This document shows, piece after piece, positions 33,721 to 47,447 of a DNA stretch of 64,000 bases. The translations under genes and the position numbers were made by a program. Each line of letters opens with the position of its first letter. Within the stretch, counting starts at the first letter, position 1. The DNA lies in the NCBI GenBank assembly GCA_014155875.1, contig JACEFZ010028119.1, positions 113,501-177,500 on the forward strand. Direction: 5' to 3'. Origin of the DNA: Cepaea nemoralis (Eukaryota > Mollusca > Gastropoda > Stylommatophora > Helicidae). Below the pieces are notes generated by a model, which worked only from the letters and a program-made list of their open reading frames with translations, made no database searches and had not been told where the DNA came from.

Positions 33721-35395
33721 ACATCACCCCACCCACACAACACCCCCACCTACCCACACACACGCACACCAAGGGACACATACACACCCCCACCTACCGA
33801 CACACACGCACACCAAGGGACACATACATACCCCACCAACCGACCCATCCCCCTCCCGCACATCCCCCACCCACACACACACTGCCCTCACCTGATCCCC
33901 CAACCAAAACACACTCGCCACCCACAAACATTCCCCCACCAACCCACACATCCCACGCCCATCCACATACACATCCTACCCCACACATCCTCTCCCCACC
34001 CACACCTCAAACCACCCATCCCCCAGCCACATCTCCATCGACAACATATTCCCCACCCACACACACAATCCCCCACCAACCCACACATCGCACATCCACT
34101 CACACATCCCCAAACCATACACACACATCCCCACCAACTGACATGTCCCTACCCCCCCCCCCCCCCACACACACACACATCTCCCTAACCACCCATACAT
34201 CCCCAATCCACTCACACACACCCCACCACCCACACATACAACTTCCACCCACCCACACATGCCTTAACCTAATCCCCCACCACACAATCCCCCACCCGCA
34301 CATCACATACACCCCCTACCACGCACTATTCCCAACCCACGCACCACACACACACATATCCCTCACCAACACATCCCCACTTACACACCACACACATATC
34401 CCCCACCCAGATACCACACAATATTCCCACCCACACCCACACAGATACCCTTACCCATCCACCCCACATACCCCCACTCACACACCACAAAAATCCCCCA
34501 CCCACACACACATACCTCACCCACACAATATCACCAACCAACACACCACACACCTCTCCCCACCCACACACGCATTCCCTACCCGTCCACCAACACACAC
34601 TCACTCACGCATACATCCTCCACTACGCACCCACACACCCCCACCCACCCACTCCCAACCAAACATCTCATCGATCACAATACCCCTACCCCCACACACA
34701 TCCTCCACCCACTCACACATCCCACCCCGACACATACAACTCCCTCACCCACCTACACATCCCTAAGCCACTCACAGCACCCCCACCCACACATCTCCCA
34801 CCCACACTCCCCCACATACTTCTCCCAACCACCACAATCCCCTGCTCACCCACACATATACCCCACCCATACGCACATTCCCCGCACCCATCACACACAT
34901 CCCCCACACGACACACTATCCTCCACCCATACCACCACAAACATACCCTCCACCCACACATCATTCACACATCCCCCACCAACACACCGCACACATATCT
35001 CAAACCCACACACCAAACACTTCTCCCCACCCGCCCTTCCATCCCAAATCCACCCAACACAATCCCCTACCCACACAACCCCGCCTCCCACACATACTTC
35101 CTCAAACCATCCACACATCTCCACCCACATAAACACACATTCCCTGCATCCGTCCCATACACATATCCTCCACCCATACACACATACCCCACACCCATTC
35201 CAACACCCCTACTTTCACCCCCACACATCCATCCACACATCCCACCAACACCCACAAATACCACTACCCACCAAAACCCACACACCCCAACTCATCCAAA
35301 TGCATACCCCCACCCACACACCTCCACCCACACATATCCCCACACTCACACACATCCTCCACATACACTCACACTTCTTCACATCTAGACACATA
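33718..35395. repeat. Long C-rich CCCACACA-type array
   Basis: About 1.7 kb of irregular cccaccacacaca / acacatcccc units, with G almost absent from the plus strand. All frames are open simply because of composition, and the minus frames read Cys/Val/Gly/Trp-rich. It is not coding. Confidence 0.95.
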
Positions 35396-35544
35396 CAAAA
35401 TGTCTCACGTTAGTATTGAAACTAGTATGAACAAACTCCCACACTTTACTCACACACATACACTGACACTTGTCATGAGCAGTCTCATAAAAATGTTAAA
35501 CATGGAGAAAAATGTGTACATAAAATGTATGTGACGTAAAAATA

Positions 35545-36505
<961 letters not shown>

Positions 36506-36573
36506 ATAGTGAACAATTATAGTTAAACAATTATAATGAATAATTATACTGAACAATTATACCAGTAAATGAA

Positions 36574-37000
36574 TTATGGTGGCATATAGTCGGTATGGAT
36601 TAAGTATTGAAAGAGTTTTCGGTTAAATGTGTAGGGACTCATTGGAGTTTTCAGATCTGGAGGCAGATCATTCCATAAGTGAGCACCAGAATAGGCAAAA
36701 CATGTTTTGTATAGGTCCAATCTAGGCTTTGAGACATGTAACAAATTTAGGCGCTTGCTGTTCATTGCATTAGATTGAATCAGCGGCAGAAGATACTCTG
36801 GGGTATTTTGAGATATAATTTTATTCACTTATTTGGCTTTGTTGAAAAGGAAGCGCTTTTGTAGTGGTAGAAGTCTTAGATGACTGTACAAATTATTACT
36901 TTCAACGTGCTTTATGTCAGAAACCAGACGAATAGCGCGGATTTTCTGCTTTCTGCGAGATTTTGCAGTAGACCGCGTTGCGCTGGTGTTTTTACGAATT
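36574..37000 (-). pseudogene. C-terminus of a CR1-like LINE RT
   Basis: Two minus frames in series read SNNLYSHLRLLPLQKRFLFN and then NTPEYLLPLIQSNAMNSKRL. These are followed by RLDLYKTCFAYSGAHLWNDL and PPDLKTPMSPYTFNRKLF. This is the standard last 120 residues of CR1/L2/Jockey-type RT proteins. One stop separates the frames. The 3' flank at 36510-36560 repeats aacaattata and may be the element tail. Confidence 0.75.
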
Positions 37001-37140
37001 GGTATGGGTGCCAATCGTTCAGAAAGCAATGGCAGACTACTGAAAGTAAACTTGCAAAGTCATCATCAACAGCAAAAAATGTTTGTGTTGACTGCAAATG
37101 TCCTGTAATAGGATATGCAACTAACTTTAACTTTTTGGTA
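36997..37140 (-). mobile_element. SINE-like element
   Basis: Minus-oriented copy with ggtatgggtgccaatcgttc and agaaagcaatggcagactac, then 'taaacttgcaaagtcatcatc'. It lies between two LINE fragments. Confidence 0.65.
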
Positions 37141-37895
37141 TAGCTATGAATACCGATTTCAGCATATCACTCGGTAGATATCAACTGCTGTAAATATCTA
37201 GTCTTCTTTTGTGATTCCATCTGGCCCAGTTGGTTTTCCTCTTTTCATATATGTAATTGCGTCAGCGACTTCTTCCTTTAGAATAGGTGTACCTTCTAAG
37301 TTGCATTCTTCTGTTAATTCTTCCTTTCTTCATTATATAATTCTCTTATATACTCATTCCATCTCTTCATTATAGCATCTTGCTCCAATAATTTCTTTCC
37401 TGTTTTTGATTTTAAACACCCTGTATTTATTCTTATTTTTCTTCCTGTGAGCTCACTGATTTGTCTGTGCATATTTTGTGTATCTTTAATATAATTTAAT
37501 TAAATTTTCTTGCACAGCTCGTTTAACCAACTTTATTTTTCCTTCATACATTTATCGCTTGTTTCTTTATTTATCTTAACATATTCTTGTTTTTCATTTG
37601 TCCCCTGTTTTCCTTTGGCCATCAACTTTAAGATGTCGTCAGTCATCCATTGTTTCTTAGCTTTATGGTTTCTCTCCGGTAACATTGCTTTGCTCGTTTG
37701 ATGAATGGAGTCCCTCATCATTTCTTATTGTTCGTTTATATTCTGTCTTTTAACTAGTGCATTTTACCTATTTTTTCACAATCACATTGTATTGCTCATG
37801 AATTTCATTATCTATCTTCAAAATCTCTTTATTAAGGCTCATGTTCTGAACCACTTTTCTTTCTCCCTTCAGTCTTACTTCGTCCGCATAGTGGT

Positions 37896-38794
37896 CAGGG
37901 ATGGATTAACCATTAGGCAAACAGGCACGTGCCTAGGGCACCAAGCATTTGGGGGGCACCACAAGTCCTCAAGAAAAATGTGTATATTGTCCCGGTAGCG
38001 TAATTGCACGGCGTAAGCAAATCGCAAATGTAATAGTTCGATTTTCTTGTTTGGTCGATGTACCACAAACATCTCAGTGTTGTGAAGGACTAATAAATGC
38101 TTATCCTGAAGATCTGAACAATAATTTATATACTGAACTACAACAGTTCCACTCATATATTCGCCACAAGTTTCGTGCATCAAAATCTGACAACAACACG
38201 TTCAGTCATGCAGAACTCTACAAAGTAATAGTTAGAGACATCATCAAGTGTGCTTTTCCAAATGTAGAAATCGCCTTGCGCATATTTTTAACATTAATGG
38301 TTACGAACTGTTCAACTGAGCACTCTTTTTCTCAGTTGAAACGTACAAAAAATCCAAGTAGATCGACAATGAAACAAGAAAGGCTTGATTCCTTATCTTT
38401 GCTGATGATTGAGGCAGACTTGTTGCGCAAAATTAGCTTTGATGATGTACTCAAAAACTTTGCCAGACGTAAATCTAGAAAAAAGAACTTTAAAATGTAA
38501 ATGTGTGCTTTCTCTGACTTTCTTATCTATCAAAAAAGTTACAGTATTTTTGTCTACTATTATTACAAAATTAATTAACTATTAATTTTAATACAGAAAT
38601 ACCTTATTGTAGGTTTTATATGAGTGATAGTAGTACAAACATATGTGTTTACATTTCACAACTGTTTTTCTTTGTTAGTGTTTTGCATAATATTGAACAT
38701 ACCAGCAGTCAGTGGAGGATCGGGGGCCCGGGGCAGTAGGGGGCACCCATGTGGGTTTGTGCCTAGGGCACCAAGATGGCTTAATCCGGCCCTG
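37896..38794 (+). mobile_element. 899-bp hAT element with 8-bp target duplication
   Basis: atagtggt flanks it at 37888-37895 and 38795-38802. The ends are imperfect inverted repeats: the left begins cagggatggattaa, and the inverse of the right begins cagggccggattaa. Both ends carry 'gtgcctagggcacc' nearby. An 8-bp duplication and this terminal sequence are standard for hAT. It is an internally deleted copy. Confidence 0.93.
37949..38500 (+). CDS. hAT transposase C-terminal dimerisation domain
   Basis: This 183-residue frame has FPNVEIALRIFLTLMVTNCS and STEHSFSQLKRTKNPSRSTM, followed by RLDSLSLLMIEADLLRK. That is the hAT C-terminal dimerisation (hATC) region as found in ZMYM-type transposase relatives. 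The BED finger, the first two catalytic acidic residues and most of the RNase H-like core are missing. About the first 20 residues come from the element's terminal region, so the initiation context is doubtful. The frame has no stops. It could encode a small dimerising protein able to pair with full transposase, but expression is not shown. Confidence 0.75.
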   Translation: MGGTTSPQEKCVYCPGSVIARRKQIANVIVRFSCLVDVPQTSQCCEGLINAYPEDLNNNLYTELQQFHSYIRHKFRASKSDNNTFSHAELYKVIVRDIIKCAFPNVEIALRIFLTLMVTNCSTEHSFSQLKRTKNPSRSTMKQERLDSLSLLMIEADLLRKISFDDVLKNFARRKSRKKNFKM

Positions 38795-39610
38795 ATAGTG
38801 GTACATAATCACGATTACAGTCTGCGCCAGGCATTGTATCTATATTAATTAACGCATTTAGAAATCTTTTATTAATAAGTATGTAGTCAATTTGATTGAG
38901 TATTGTCTTATCAGGGCATTTCCACGTGTAAAGTCGCCATTTATGGTGATTAAGCCAGGTGTTCCCAATTATCATAGCATTTATATTTGCCCATTCTATT
39001 AGTTTCTCTCCTATTTCATTTTTGTACCTAAATCATAATACCCCACTACATCCTCCATTTTCAAGTTCCTACTTTAGTATTAAAATCTCCTAGTAGTATT
39101 TTTATTTCTTGTGATTTAATTGTATACCTCGCCATTTCTACGTCATCGTAAAAATGTTGCATTTCTTCATCATTACTGCTTGTTGTTGGTGCGTATACTT
39201 GTACAAAATTTATATCTATTGGTTTGCCTCTCATTTTGACCATAATATCTCTATCTGAAACACACCAGTGACCATTAACTAACTGACTTGGCTGTTATTT
39301 TTCAAACATTATTCCTACTCCATTTTCTGTGTATCCCTTCCAGAATAAATTATTGTGTGTTTGTCAGTTATAATTTTGCCCGATCCCTTCCATCTCAACT
39401 AACTTATGCCTTGGATATTAAATTTCATGCTTTCCATTTCACTTATAACATTGTTCAACTTTCCAAGCTTATTTAACGTTCTAACATTCGATGTACCTAC
39501 TTATTTTAAATTTATTTAATCATGAATTTGCCATCATTACCTGGATGATGGTCTGGTGTCACTTGTGGCTTGTGACTGTCCCTACGGGACGAGGATGTCC
39601 TAAGACAGCC

Positions 39611-41289
39611 ATTAACGTCGTTCACTCAATCTGAATTATGTTTTGTCATTAAGTCTTGGACAGATAATGCGGTGGTTTTCCCTTGCCTTCCACATAGACA
39701 TGGGGGTTTGTTACCTCAGCCTCCGACAGCCATTACCGACTGTCAGGACAAGTGAGTGTTCCGCTCTGCTCAGCTACAGAGTTGTCCACTTATCCCGGTG
39801 GATACTCGGTCCCCAGAGCTGCGTTAGCCACACCGTGGTGTGCTTCTCATCCTCTACCGCTAGGAGGTGCAGCTGGAATTGTTCCTTCCTAAAGTTCTAG
39901 TCTATTAAGGCCAAAACTCTTCTGTCTCAGACAGCAACAATTTAAACCACTTCTAACTCACAAATGCATTGTTTTAAAGTGCCAGTTGATATAGCACACG
40001 GTGAGAATGATGATTCTTCATCAAGGGACCAATTTGTTCAGATGCCAAGGAATCGTTTCTTGTGTCTGGTCTTGATAATTGACCAAAAACATTTGTTTAC
40101 ATCTAAAAGCTGTCTTAATTAGAGCTTTCAGTTTACCATTAAGCATGTCTTAGGTCTTCTTCTGCTTATTCTTCATCATACTTTTCCTCTTCATCTTCTG
40201 CTGCTGTCTAACGCCTTCTTCAATTTATCTTACTGTGGTCTCCTCTTCCTCACCTGCTTCTGCATGCTGGTTCTGGTGCTACTTCTGCTTCCTCCTCTTC
40301 TTCTCCTCCTCCGCTATCTTCCACAGATGCACGTATTCTACCTCCTCCGACTATACCTCTTCTCACCCACTTCTCTTCTATCTCCTTCTATTCATTTTGC
40401 TGCTTGTTCTAATCTCAAACCATCCCTGTCCCTAATTGTTTCTTGAACCCCTGTCTCAGACAGTAACTATTTTAACTTATTCATCCTCACAAATGCATTG
40501 TTTTAACGTACCAGCTGCCTAGTTCTTATAGAGTTAAGAGCGATATCTAGCCATAAAATACAACAGGGAGAAGCAAATGATTCTGGCGGAATCAAGGGTG
40601 GATGTGCATGCCATCAGCAACCTGCATCTTAATCTAGTTTGTAGGGTGTCTGGAGCTAGAAAGAAACTGCTCTAACTACAGAGATGCGAATGCATTAAGA
40701 ATATCCGATTTTAAGAACCATTAGCTGTTCTTTTCATCAATCACTATTTAATGTGTAGCAAACATTCGTTTTAACATTAGGCCTAAAAGTTCACCCACTG
40801 ATTAATCGATTCTGTGAAATTTCACCCATTCGTTGTCCGTTCTTTAACTTGTCTGGTTTCGATTTTCATTTATTTTTTTTTCAGTTTAATTATTTTCAGA
40901 TTTTTCATACTGAAAATGTTGAAAGTAAACATTCATAAGTAAATAAATACGCGAAATACCTTAAACCTTAGAAACTGTCTCACGATTTATACCATCACAA
41001 AATTAGACCTATTAGTCTTAGTCAGTCGCAGTATTCACATGACACCCCCTTCTCCATATTATCATCATTGCCATCATCCTCCTAATTAATAACATCCTCA
41101 TTATCATCCTTATCACCATAATAATCAGTTTAGTCAATCCAAAGGCTGGTCGTCTTAGTCATTGATGATGTTCTTAGCATACTGTGAAGAGACCACATCA
41201 CTGTAGCCTCTTGTTTCGTTATAGATATTTCTAATCATGTCAGTCCACCTTTATTATCAGTAGTTGTCTGCAGTTCTCCGTAAGTCTGA
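39611..41289. other. No gene; LINE 5' region and a diverged direct repeat
   Basis: 39611-39900 reads on minus like the untranslated 5' part of LINE G, including ggcaagggaaaaccaccgca, a relative of the SINE core. A direct repeat of about 75 bp (ctcagacag...caaatgcattgttttaa) occurs at 39930-40000 and 40455-40525. The rest is CT-rich, with no gene seen. Confidence 0.45.
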
Positions 41290-41558
41290 CCCGAATGTTC
41301 TTGTATACTGGCATGAAATTAGACGTAGACGGCCAAGATTCTGTGGGCACATTATGAGGTGAAATAAAATGGAAAAATTAGTGACAACTGGCCAGATTGA
41401 TGAGAGAAGATCAAGGAGAAAGAAGACATGCAAAGACATGGGTGGCTTGGCCATATGACATAATCGGGACAAGAACACAGACCTGGACAACAACTCTGGA
41501 GATCGTGTGAGATGGCGAACCATATGACTGTCCACGATAATCGACATGGCACATGATG
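41290..41558 (+). mobile_element. LINE A 3' end
   Basis: Colinear with the last 250 bp of LINE A: gaaattagacgtagacggcc, then a frame near 'GRDKNTDLDNNSGDRVRWRT'. It ends gacatggcacatgatgatga. It lies head-to-tail before the next copy. Confidence 0.75.
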
Positions 41559-42252
41559 ATGAGTGTTGAGGTGCTACAAAGAACCTGTGCTGTTGTTTGG
41601 ATGTGAAGAGTGGACAGTGAGCAGACAAGCTGAATAACATCTGATGGCTGTGAAAATGTGGTTTCTGAGGAAAATGCAAAGAATACCATGGACAGACAGA
41701 AAAAAAACAATGAACAAGTCCTACAAGAAACACATGAAAACCGTAAACTGATTAGAGAAATTAGACGTAGACAGTCACAATGTTTTGGTCACGTTATGAG
41801 AAGAAATACATTCGAGAACTTGGTGACTACTGGCAAGATCGAGTGTAAGAGAACAAGGGAAGGGCAGAGAAGTAAATACCTTGATGGCTTCGTCACGTTG
41901 TATGGTCGAGACAAGAATTCATCCATCCATCATGTGCCATGCCGATAAACGTGGGCAGTCATGTTCTGCCATCTCACTCAATCACCAGAGTCATGGATCA
42001 GCTCCGTGTTTCTGTCTCGACCATACCACGTGACCAAGCCATCCAGGAATTTAATTCTTGGTCTTCCCCTTGGTCTGTTCCCTTCGATCTTGCCAGTTGT
42101 CACCAAGTTCTCCAATTCATTTCTTCTCATAACATGCCCACAAAAGTTTGACAAGAATACTGAGCTGATAATCTGGTGATCGAGTGAGATGGTAAAACAT
42201 TACCGCGCACACCTACCGGCATGACACATGTTGATGATGATGATGATGATGC
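41559..42252 (+). mobile_element. LINE A copy split by another LINE A
   Basis: The reading starts at the 'RCYIEPVLLYGCE' region and runs through RIPWTDR and FGHVMRRNTFENLVTTGKIE to GRDKN at 41918. It resumes at 42159 (actgagctgataatctgg) and ends with a gatgatgatg tail at about 42252. Stops are present. The second part continues the first exactly once the inserted piece is removed. Confidence 0.85.
41919..42149 (-). mobile_element. Inverted LINE A 3' fragment nested in LINE A
   Basis: gacaagaat occurs at 41910-41918 and 42150-42158. The insert reads, on plus, tcatccatccatcatgtgcc up to aacatgcccacaaaagttt, the reverse complement of the LINE A 3' end including its tail. It is a 231-bp 5'-truncated copy. 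Confidence 0.9.
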
Positions 42253-42699
42253 CCTTTTGTATTGTCAATAGTAGAAATTTATATCTCATATTGCGACCAA
42301 ACCAAGACATCCTACTTTTTTTGCAACTTTCAAAGTTGTCTAGTTTCTATCTGCCTTTAAATATTGAGTTTATTTATCTCCCCCTGTCCAGCGCACGCTC
42401 CTATTGTACGAGAATACTGAATCCTAGAAACGTCCAAATTGTGTTCATGTTTTTGGCTAGAGTCTGGAATCCTAACGAGACAAGATGAGAGATACAAGAT
42501 TCACAGTTTCTCACAGTCTTTCGTGCCCAAAGTCTGCCTTAATGAAGGTGATGAACCCTGTTCTACCTAGTAGGTCAGCTGATGGCTAGGGATTTCTATC
42601 ACTCCTGTGAGGCTGCATGGGACGGGGATTCATGACGATGTCTATATTTCCAGCCAGATGCGACAAACATGGGCCGTGTGTTTCATTGAAGATGTGCTC
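42253..42699. other. No gene seen
   Basis: Non-coding. The second half may be upstream LINE sequence related to the next entry. Confidence 0.35.
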
Positions 42700-43206
42700 T
42701 CGTCGCTAATACTAGAACAGAAGGTGCGCCCGAAACCACGGTATCGCACAATCCTCGCTTTGCTCTATGGTTGAGTTTCTATGCAGAATGCCAACACAAC
42801 AATCAGCCACGAAAAATACAGTTCATCTTCGATATCATAATCGCTTAGAAAATGCTCCCCATACGATACTAGAAAACCAGCAGCCACACACTACTGCGTA
42901 AGGGAACCCAGTTAGTTCAGCGATCAGCAGGTCACCATTTTTTCTGAACATGCAACTCACGCTACAAACAACCGCAGGCAGATGTAAAAGCAATCTACAC
43001 GAAATTCACAACTCACAGTGTCGCAGTGACGCACTCAACTCAGTAGCAGAGCGATGGAACAATTCTGTGGGGCTGTTGGTTTGTCGGTTCTCATGGTTCT
43101 ACTATTCACATTGAGCAGTGTTGAGAATTGTGTGTGAAACTCACTGGCACAGGAGCGGGGCATAATGGGACGACCCTTTGCCGTGAAGTTGGAACGGCGA
43201 CTAACT
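42700..43206 (+). mobile_element. LINE 3' end with inverted 5' part
   Basis: 43075-43206 matches the 3' end at 15735-15860 in the same orientation (acaggagcggggcataatgg, gtgaagttggaacg, actaactaact). By contrast 42770-42900 matches 15602-15700 in reverse orientation (actagaaaaccagcagccac, atgccaacacaacaatc). This is the layout expected from twin priming during LINE insertion. Confidence 0.65.
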
Positions 43207-43313
43207 AACTGAGTACACCCTGATACTCAGCTGAGGAGCTCCACCAGGCACCGTGAATCGGGCTCTAAGCGTAGACAAAGTCCACCCTTAGTGATTGGAG
43301 GACCCTCTAGACC

Positions 43314-43661
43314 CAGAGGTTCCCAAAACACGGCCCGCGGGCGACTTGTAGCCCGCCAGCTGTCAGAAAGTGTCACGCGAGGCCTCGTTATTTAATATAA
43401 TATATTTTAATAATTTCAAAAATGCACTCGGAGCGCCCCGTCAGCGTGCGATAATTTACTCTGCTCGTGGTTGTTATGCTCAGATATTATCGAATGCGCC
43501 TGTTCAGTTCCCATATCCCAGCTTTGCCAACTTTTTGTTGACGAAAGTTCGGAAAGTTAAGAATGATATTGCACGACTTTTATAGATTTATAACGTTGTG
43601 GCCCACTTAACTAACGAAAATAGAAGATATGGCCCTCTGCTGAAAAGCTTGGGAACTACTG
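43314..43661 (+). mobile_element. hAT MITE related to the element at 46934-50657
   Basis: 348 bp. It starts cagaggttcccaaaacacgg and ends aaaagcttgggaactactg. The inverse of the right end, cagtagttcccaag, matches the left end imperfectly. It shares the first 230 bp or so and the last 100 bp with the longer element, including tttaataatttcaaaaatgc, actctgctcgtggttgttat and ttataacgttgtggcc. It is an internal-deletion derivative. No target duplication is evident. Confidence 0.85.
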
Positions 43662-44977
43662 ATCTAACAGAACACACAGAGCGGTTAGTCCGGTATCTGT
43701 TATATAATTGTAGTTCACATTCACTAACAGAACGCATAGAGCGGTTAGTCCGGTATCTGTTATATAATTGTAGTTCACATTCACTAACAGAACACACAGA
43801 GCGGTTAGTCCGGTATCTGTTATATAATTGTAGTTCACATACACTAACAGAACGCATAGAGCGGTTAGTCCGGTGTCTGGTATATAATTGTAGTTCACAT
43901 TAATCTAACAGAACACACAGAGCGGTTAGTCCGGTATCTGTTATATAATTGTAGTTCACATTCATCTAACAGAACACACAGAGAGGTTAGTCCGGCATCT
44001 ATTATATAATTGTAGTTCACATTCACTAACAGAACACACAGAGCGGTTAGTCCGGTATCTGTTATATAATTGTAGTTGACATTCACTAACAGAACACACA
44101 GAGCGGTTAGTCCGGTGTCTGTTATATAATTGTAGTTGACATTCACTAACAGAACACACAGAGCAGTTAGTCCGGCATCTATTATATAATTGTAGTTGAC
44201 ATTCACTAACAGAACACACAGAGCGGTTAGTCCGGTATCTGTTATATAATTGTAGTTCACATTCATCTATCAGAACACACAGAGCGGTTAGTCCGGTATC
44301 TGTTATATAATTGTAGTTCACATTCATCTATCAGAACACACAGAGCGGTTAGTCCGGCATCTATTATATAATTGTAGTTGACATTCACTAACAGAACACA
44401 CAGAGCAGTTAGTCCGGTATCTGTTATATAATTGTAGTTCACATTCATCTATCAGAACACACAGAGCGGTTAGTCCGGTATCTGTTATATAATTGTAGTT
44501 CACATTCATCTATCAGAACACACAGAGCGGTTAGTCCGGTATCTGTTATATAATTGTAGTTCACATTCATCTATCAGAACACACAGAGCGGTTAGTCCGG
44601 TATCTGTTATATAATTGTAGTTCACATTCATCTATCAGAACACACAGAGCGGTTAGTCCGGTATCTGTTATATAATTGTAGTTCACATTCATCTAACAGA
44701 ACACACAGAGAGGTTAGTCCGGTATCTGTTATATAATTGTAGTTCACATTCATCTATCAGAACACACAGAGCGGTTAGTCCGGTATCTGTTATATAATTG
44801 TAGTTCACATTCACTAACAGAACACACAGAGCGGTTAGTCCGGTATCTGTTATATAATTGTAGTTCACATTCATCTATCAGAACACACAGAGCGGTTAGT
44901 CCGGTAGTCTGTTATATAATTGTAGTTGACATTCACTAACAGAACGCATAGAGCGGTTAGTCCGGTATCTGTTATAT
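43662..44977. repeat. 60/61-bp minisatellite, 22 units
   Basis: The unit reads agaacacacagagcggttag tccggtatctgttatataat tgtagttcacattcatctat c. Variant units end attcactaac (60 bp). Because the length is not a multiple of three, the minus frames alternate between two readings. It begins directly at the MITE end and is interrupted by the solo LTR. One more unit follows at 46518-46602. Confidence 0.95.
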
Positions 44978-44982
44978 ACTTG

Positions 44983-46517
<1,535 letters not shown>

Positions 46518-46602
46518 ACTTGTAGTTCACATCCATCTAACAGAACACATAGAGCGGTTAGTCCGGTATCTGTTATATACTTGTAGTTCACATTCATCTA
46601 AC
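46518..46602. repeat. Final minisatellite unit
   Basis: One and a half units of the 60/61-bp repeat continue after the solo LTR (acacatagagcggttagtcc). Confidence 0.9.
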
Positions 46603-46933
46603 CGAAGGCGTCTATGGCCTATGGGTGGTGAACTCAGTTTCCTTATCCCAACACACATGGTTCGAAATCAGGTGCAACCGATATGGGAACAGATCCATTT
46701 GCAGTGATTTTCACAATGTTATGAGCGTCTGTCGCTCAGACAGCTATGGCAAACGTATTACATTAAATGGGCATGTTCTTTGCCGGACATTGCAAAGAAC
46801 CCCCACCCCCCCCCCCCCCCCCCAACCCTATCTCCCGTGTGCTGTTTGTGATTTATTTGTCAACACGTTCAGTAGTTTGCCATTGCTGCCTGAACGAGAC
46901 GTCAGCTGTAAGTTCAGAGACAACCGTGTGGAA
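46603..46933 (+). mobile_element. Possible SINE with tRNA-like head and poly-C
   Basis: Starts with ggcctatgggtggtgaactc and tggttcgaaatcagg, which resemble tRNA A and B boxes. An 18-base C run follows at 46806-46823. Then comes the SINE core gttcagtagtttgccattgc tgcctgaacg near 46867-46896. Whether head and core belong to one element is uncertain. Confidence 0.5.
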
Positions 46934-46999
46934 CAGAGATTCTCAAACCACAGCCTGCGGGCCACTTGTGGCACGCGAAGCCTCGTTATTTAATATAAT

Positions 47000-47447
47000 C
47001 ATTGGCACCATGCCGTCTTGACAGACGATAATTTGTAAGGGATGGAGTTATTGTCTCTTCATAGCACAAAGCCTGGGCTAAAATATAGAGATCATGTGTT
47101 GCCCATGCAGCATGATCCCTCTCTCGCCCTACATTGTTCACTCCAGAGGAAAGGTAACACCTGTACATCTGGAACAAGACAAGCTGCAGAATCTGCCGGA
47201 TCAGCAAAGCAATGCTCTAATTGTCCACCTGTCGGAGCTTCGATCCTTGACCAGCCACCAACCAATGCTTAGGGCCTGGTCTGCCCTGCCATGACACTTT
47301 GTCTTTAGGTTGCATTTCCTCGCACCAGGGTAAGGCTTGTACCCTCCCAATTGCGCTCGTCCGCCCGAAGCCGTTGTCACAATGTGGGGTGTCGGGTTTG
47401 GTAAGCGCCGCCCAAGGTTCGGCGCTAACAGAAAGCAGGTAGTACCG
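47000..47447 (-). mobile_element. LINE B-like 3' fragment in hAT, 12-bp target duplication
   Basis: atttaatataat flanks it at 46988-46999 and 47448-47459. On minus the insert ends with cgtctgtcaagacggcat ggtgccaatg, the LINE B 3' signature. The rest (47040-47440) does not closely match the zinc-finger region of other copies, so it may be a subfamily with a different 3' region. Confidence 0.85.

Larger units (their letters stand above)
37141..39610 (-). mobile_element. LINE G, endonuclease plus N-terminal RT, split by a hAT element
   Basis: On minus from 39600, a 5' region shared with 17619-17817 is followed by the endonuclease. Its pieces are FVQVYAPTTSSNDEEMQHFY, ILLGDFNTKVGT, QIDYILINKRFLNAL and PGADCNRDYVPL. 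After the hAT element comes the linker KAKKQWMTDDILKLMAK. The RT finger motifs EEVADAITYMKRGKPTGPDG follow near 37200-37260, where the copy stops. It is 3'-incomplete and broken by stops. It belongs to the RTE-like endonuclease/RT class. Confidence 0.8.

Noticed and set aside
33656..35285. Many 60-200-codon frames on both strands, rich in Pro/Thr/His or Cys/Val/Gly/Trp.
   Set aside because: They are translations of the C-rich repeat, which lacks stops because of its composition.
43588..44874. Minus-strand frames repeating NVNYNYITDTGLTALCVL, resembling a repeat protein.
   Set aside because: They come from the 60/61-bp minisatellite. The frame changes with each 61-bp unit and there is no gene context.
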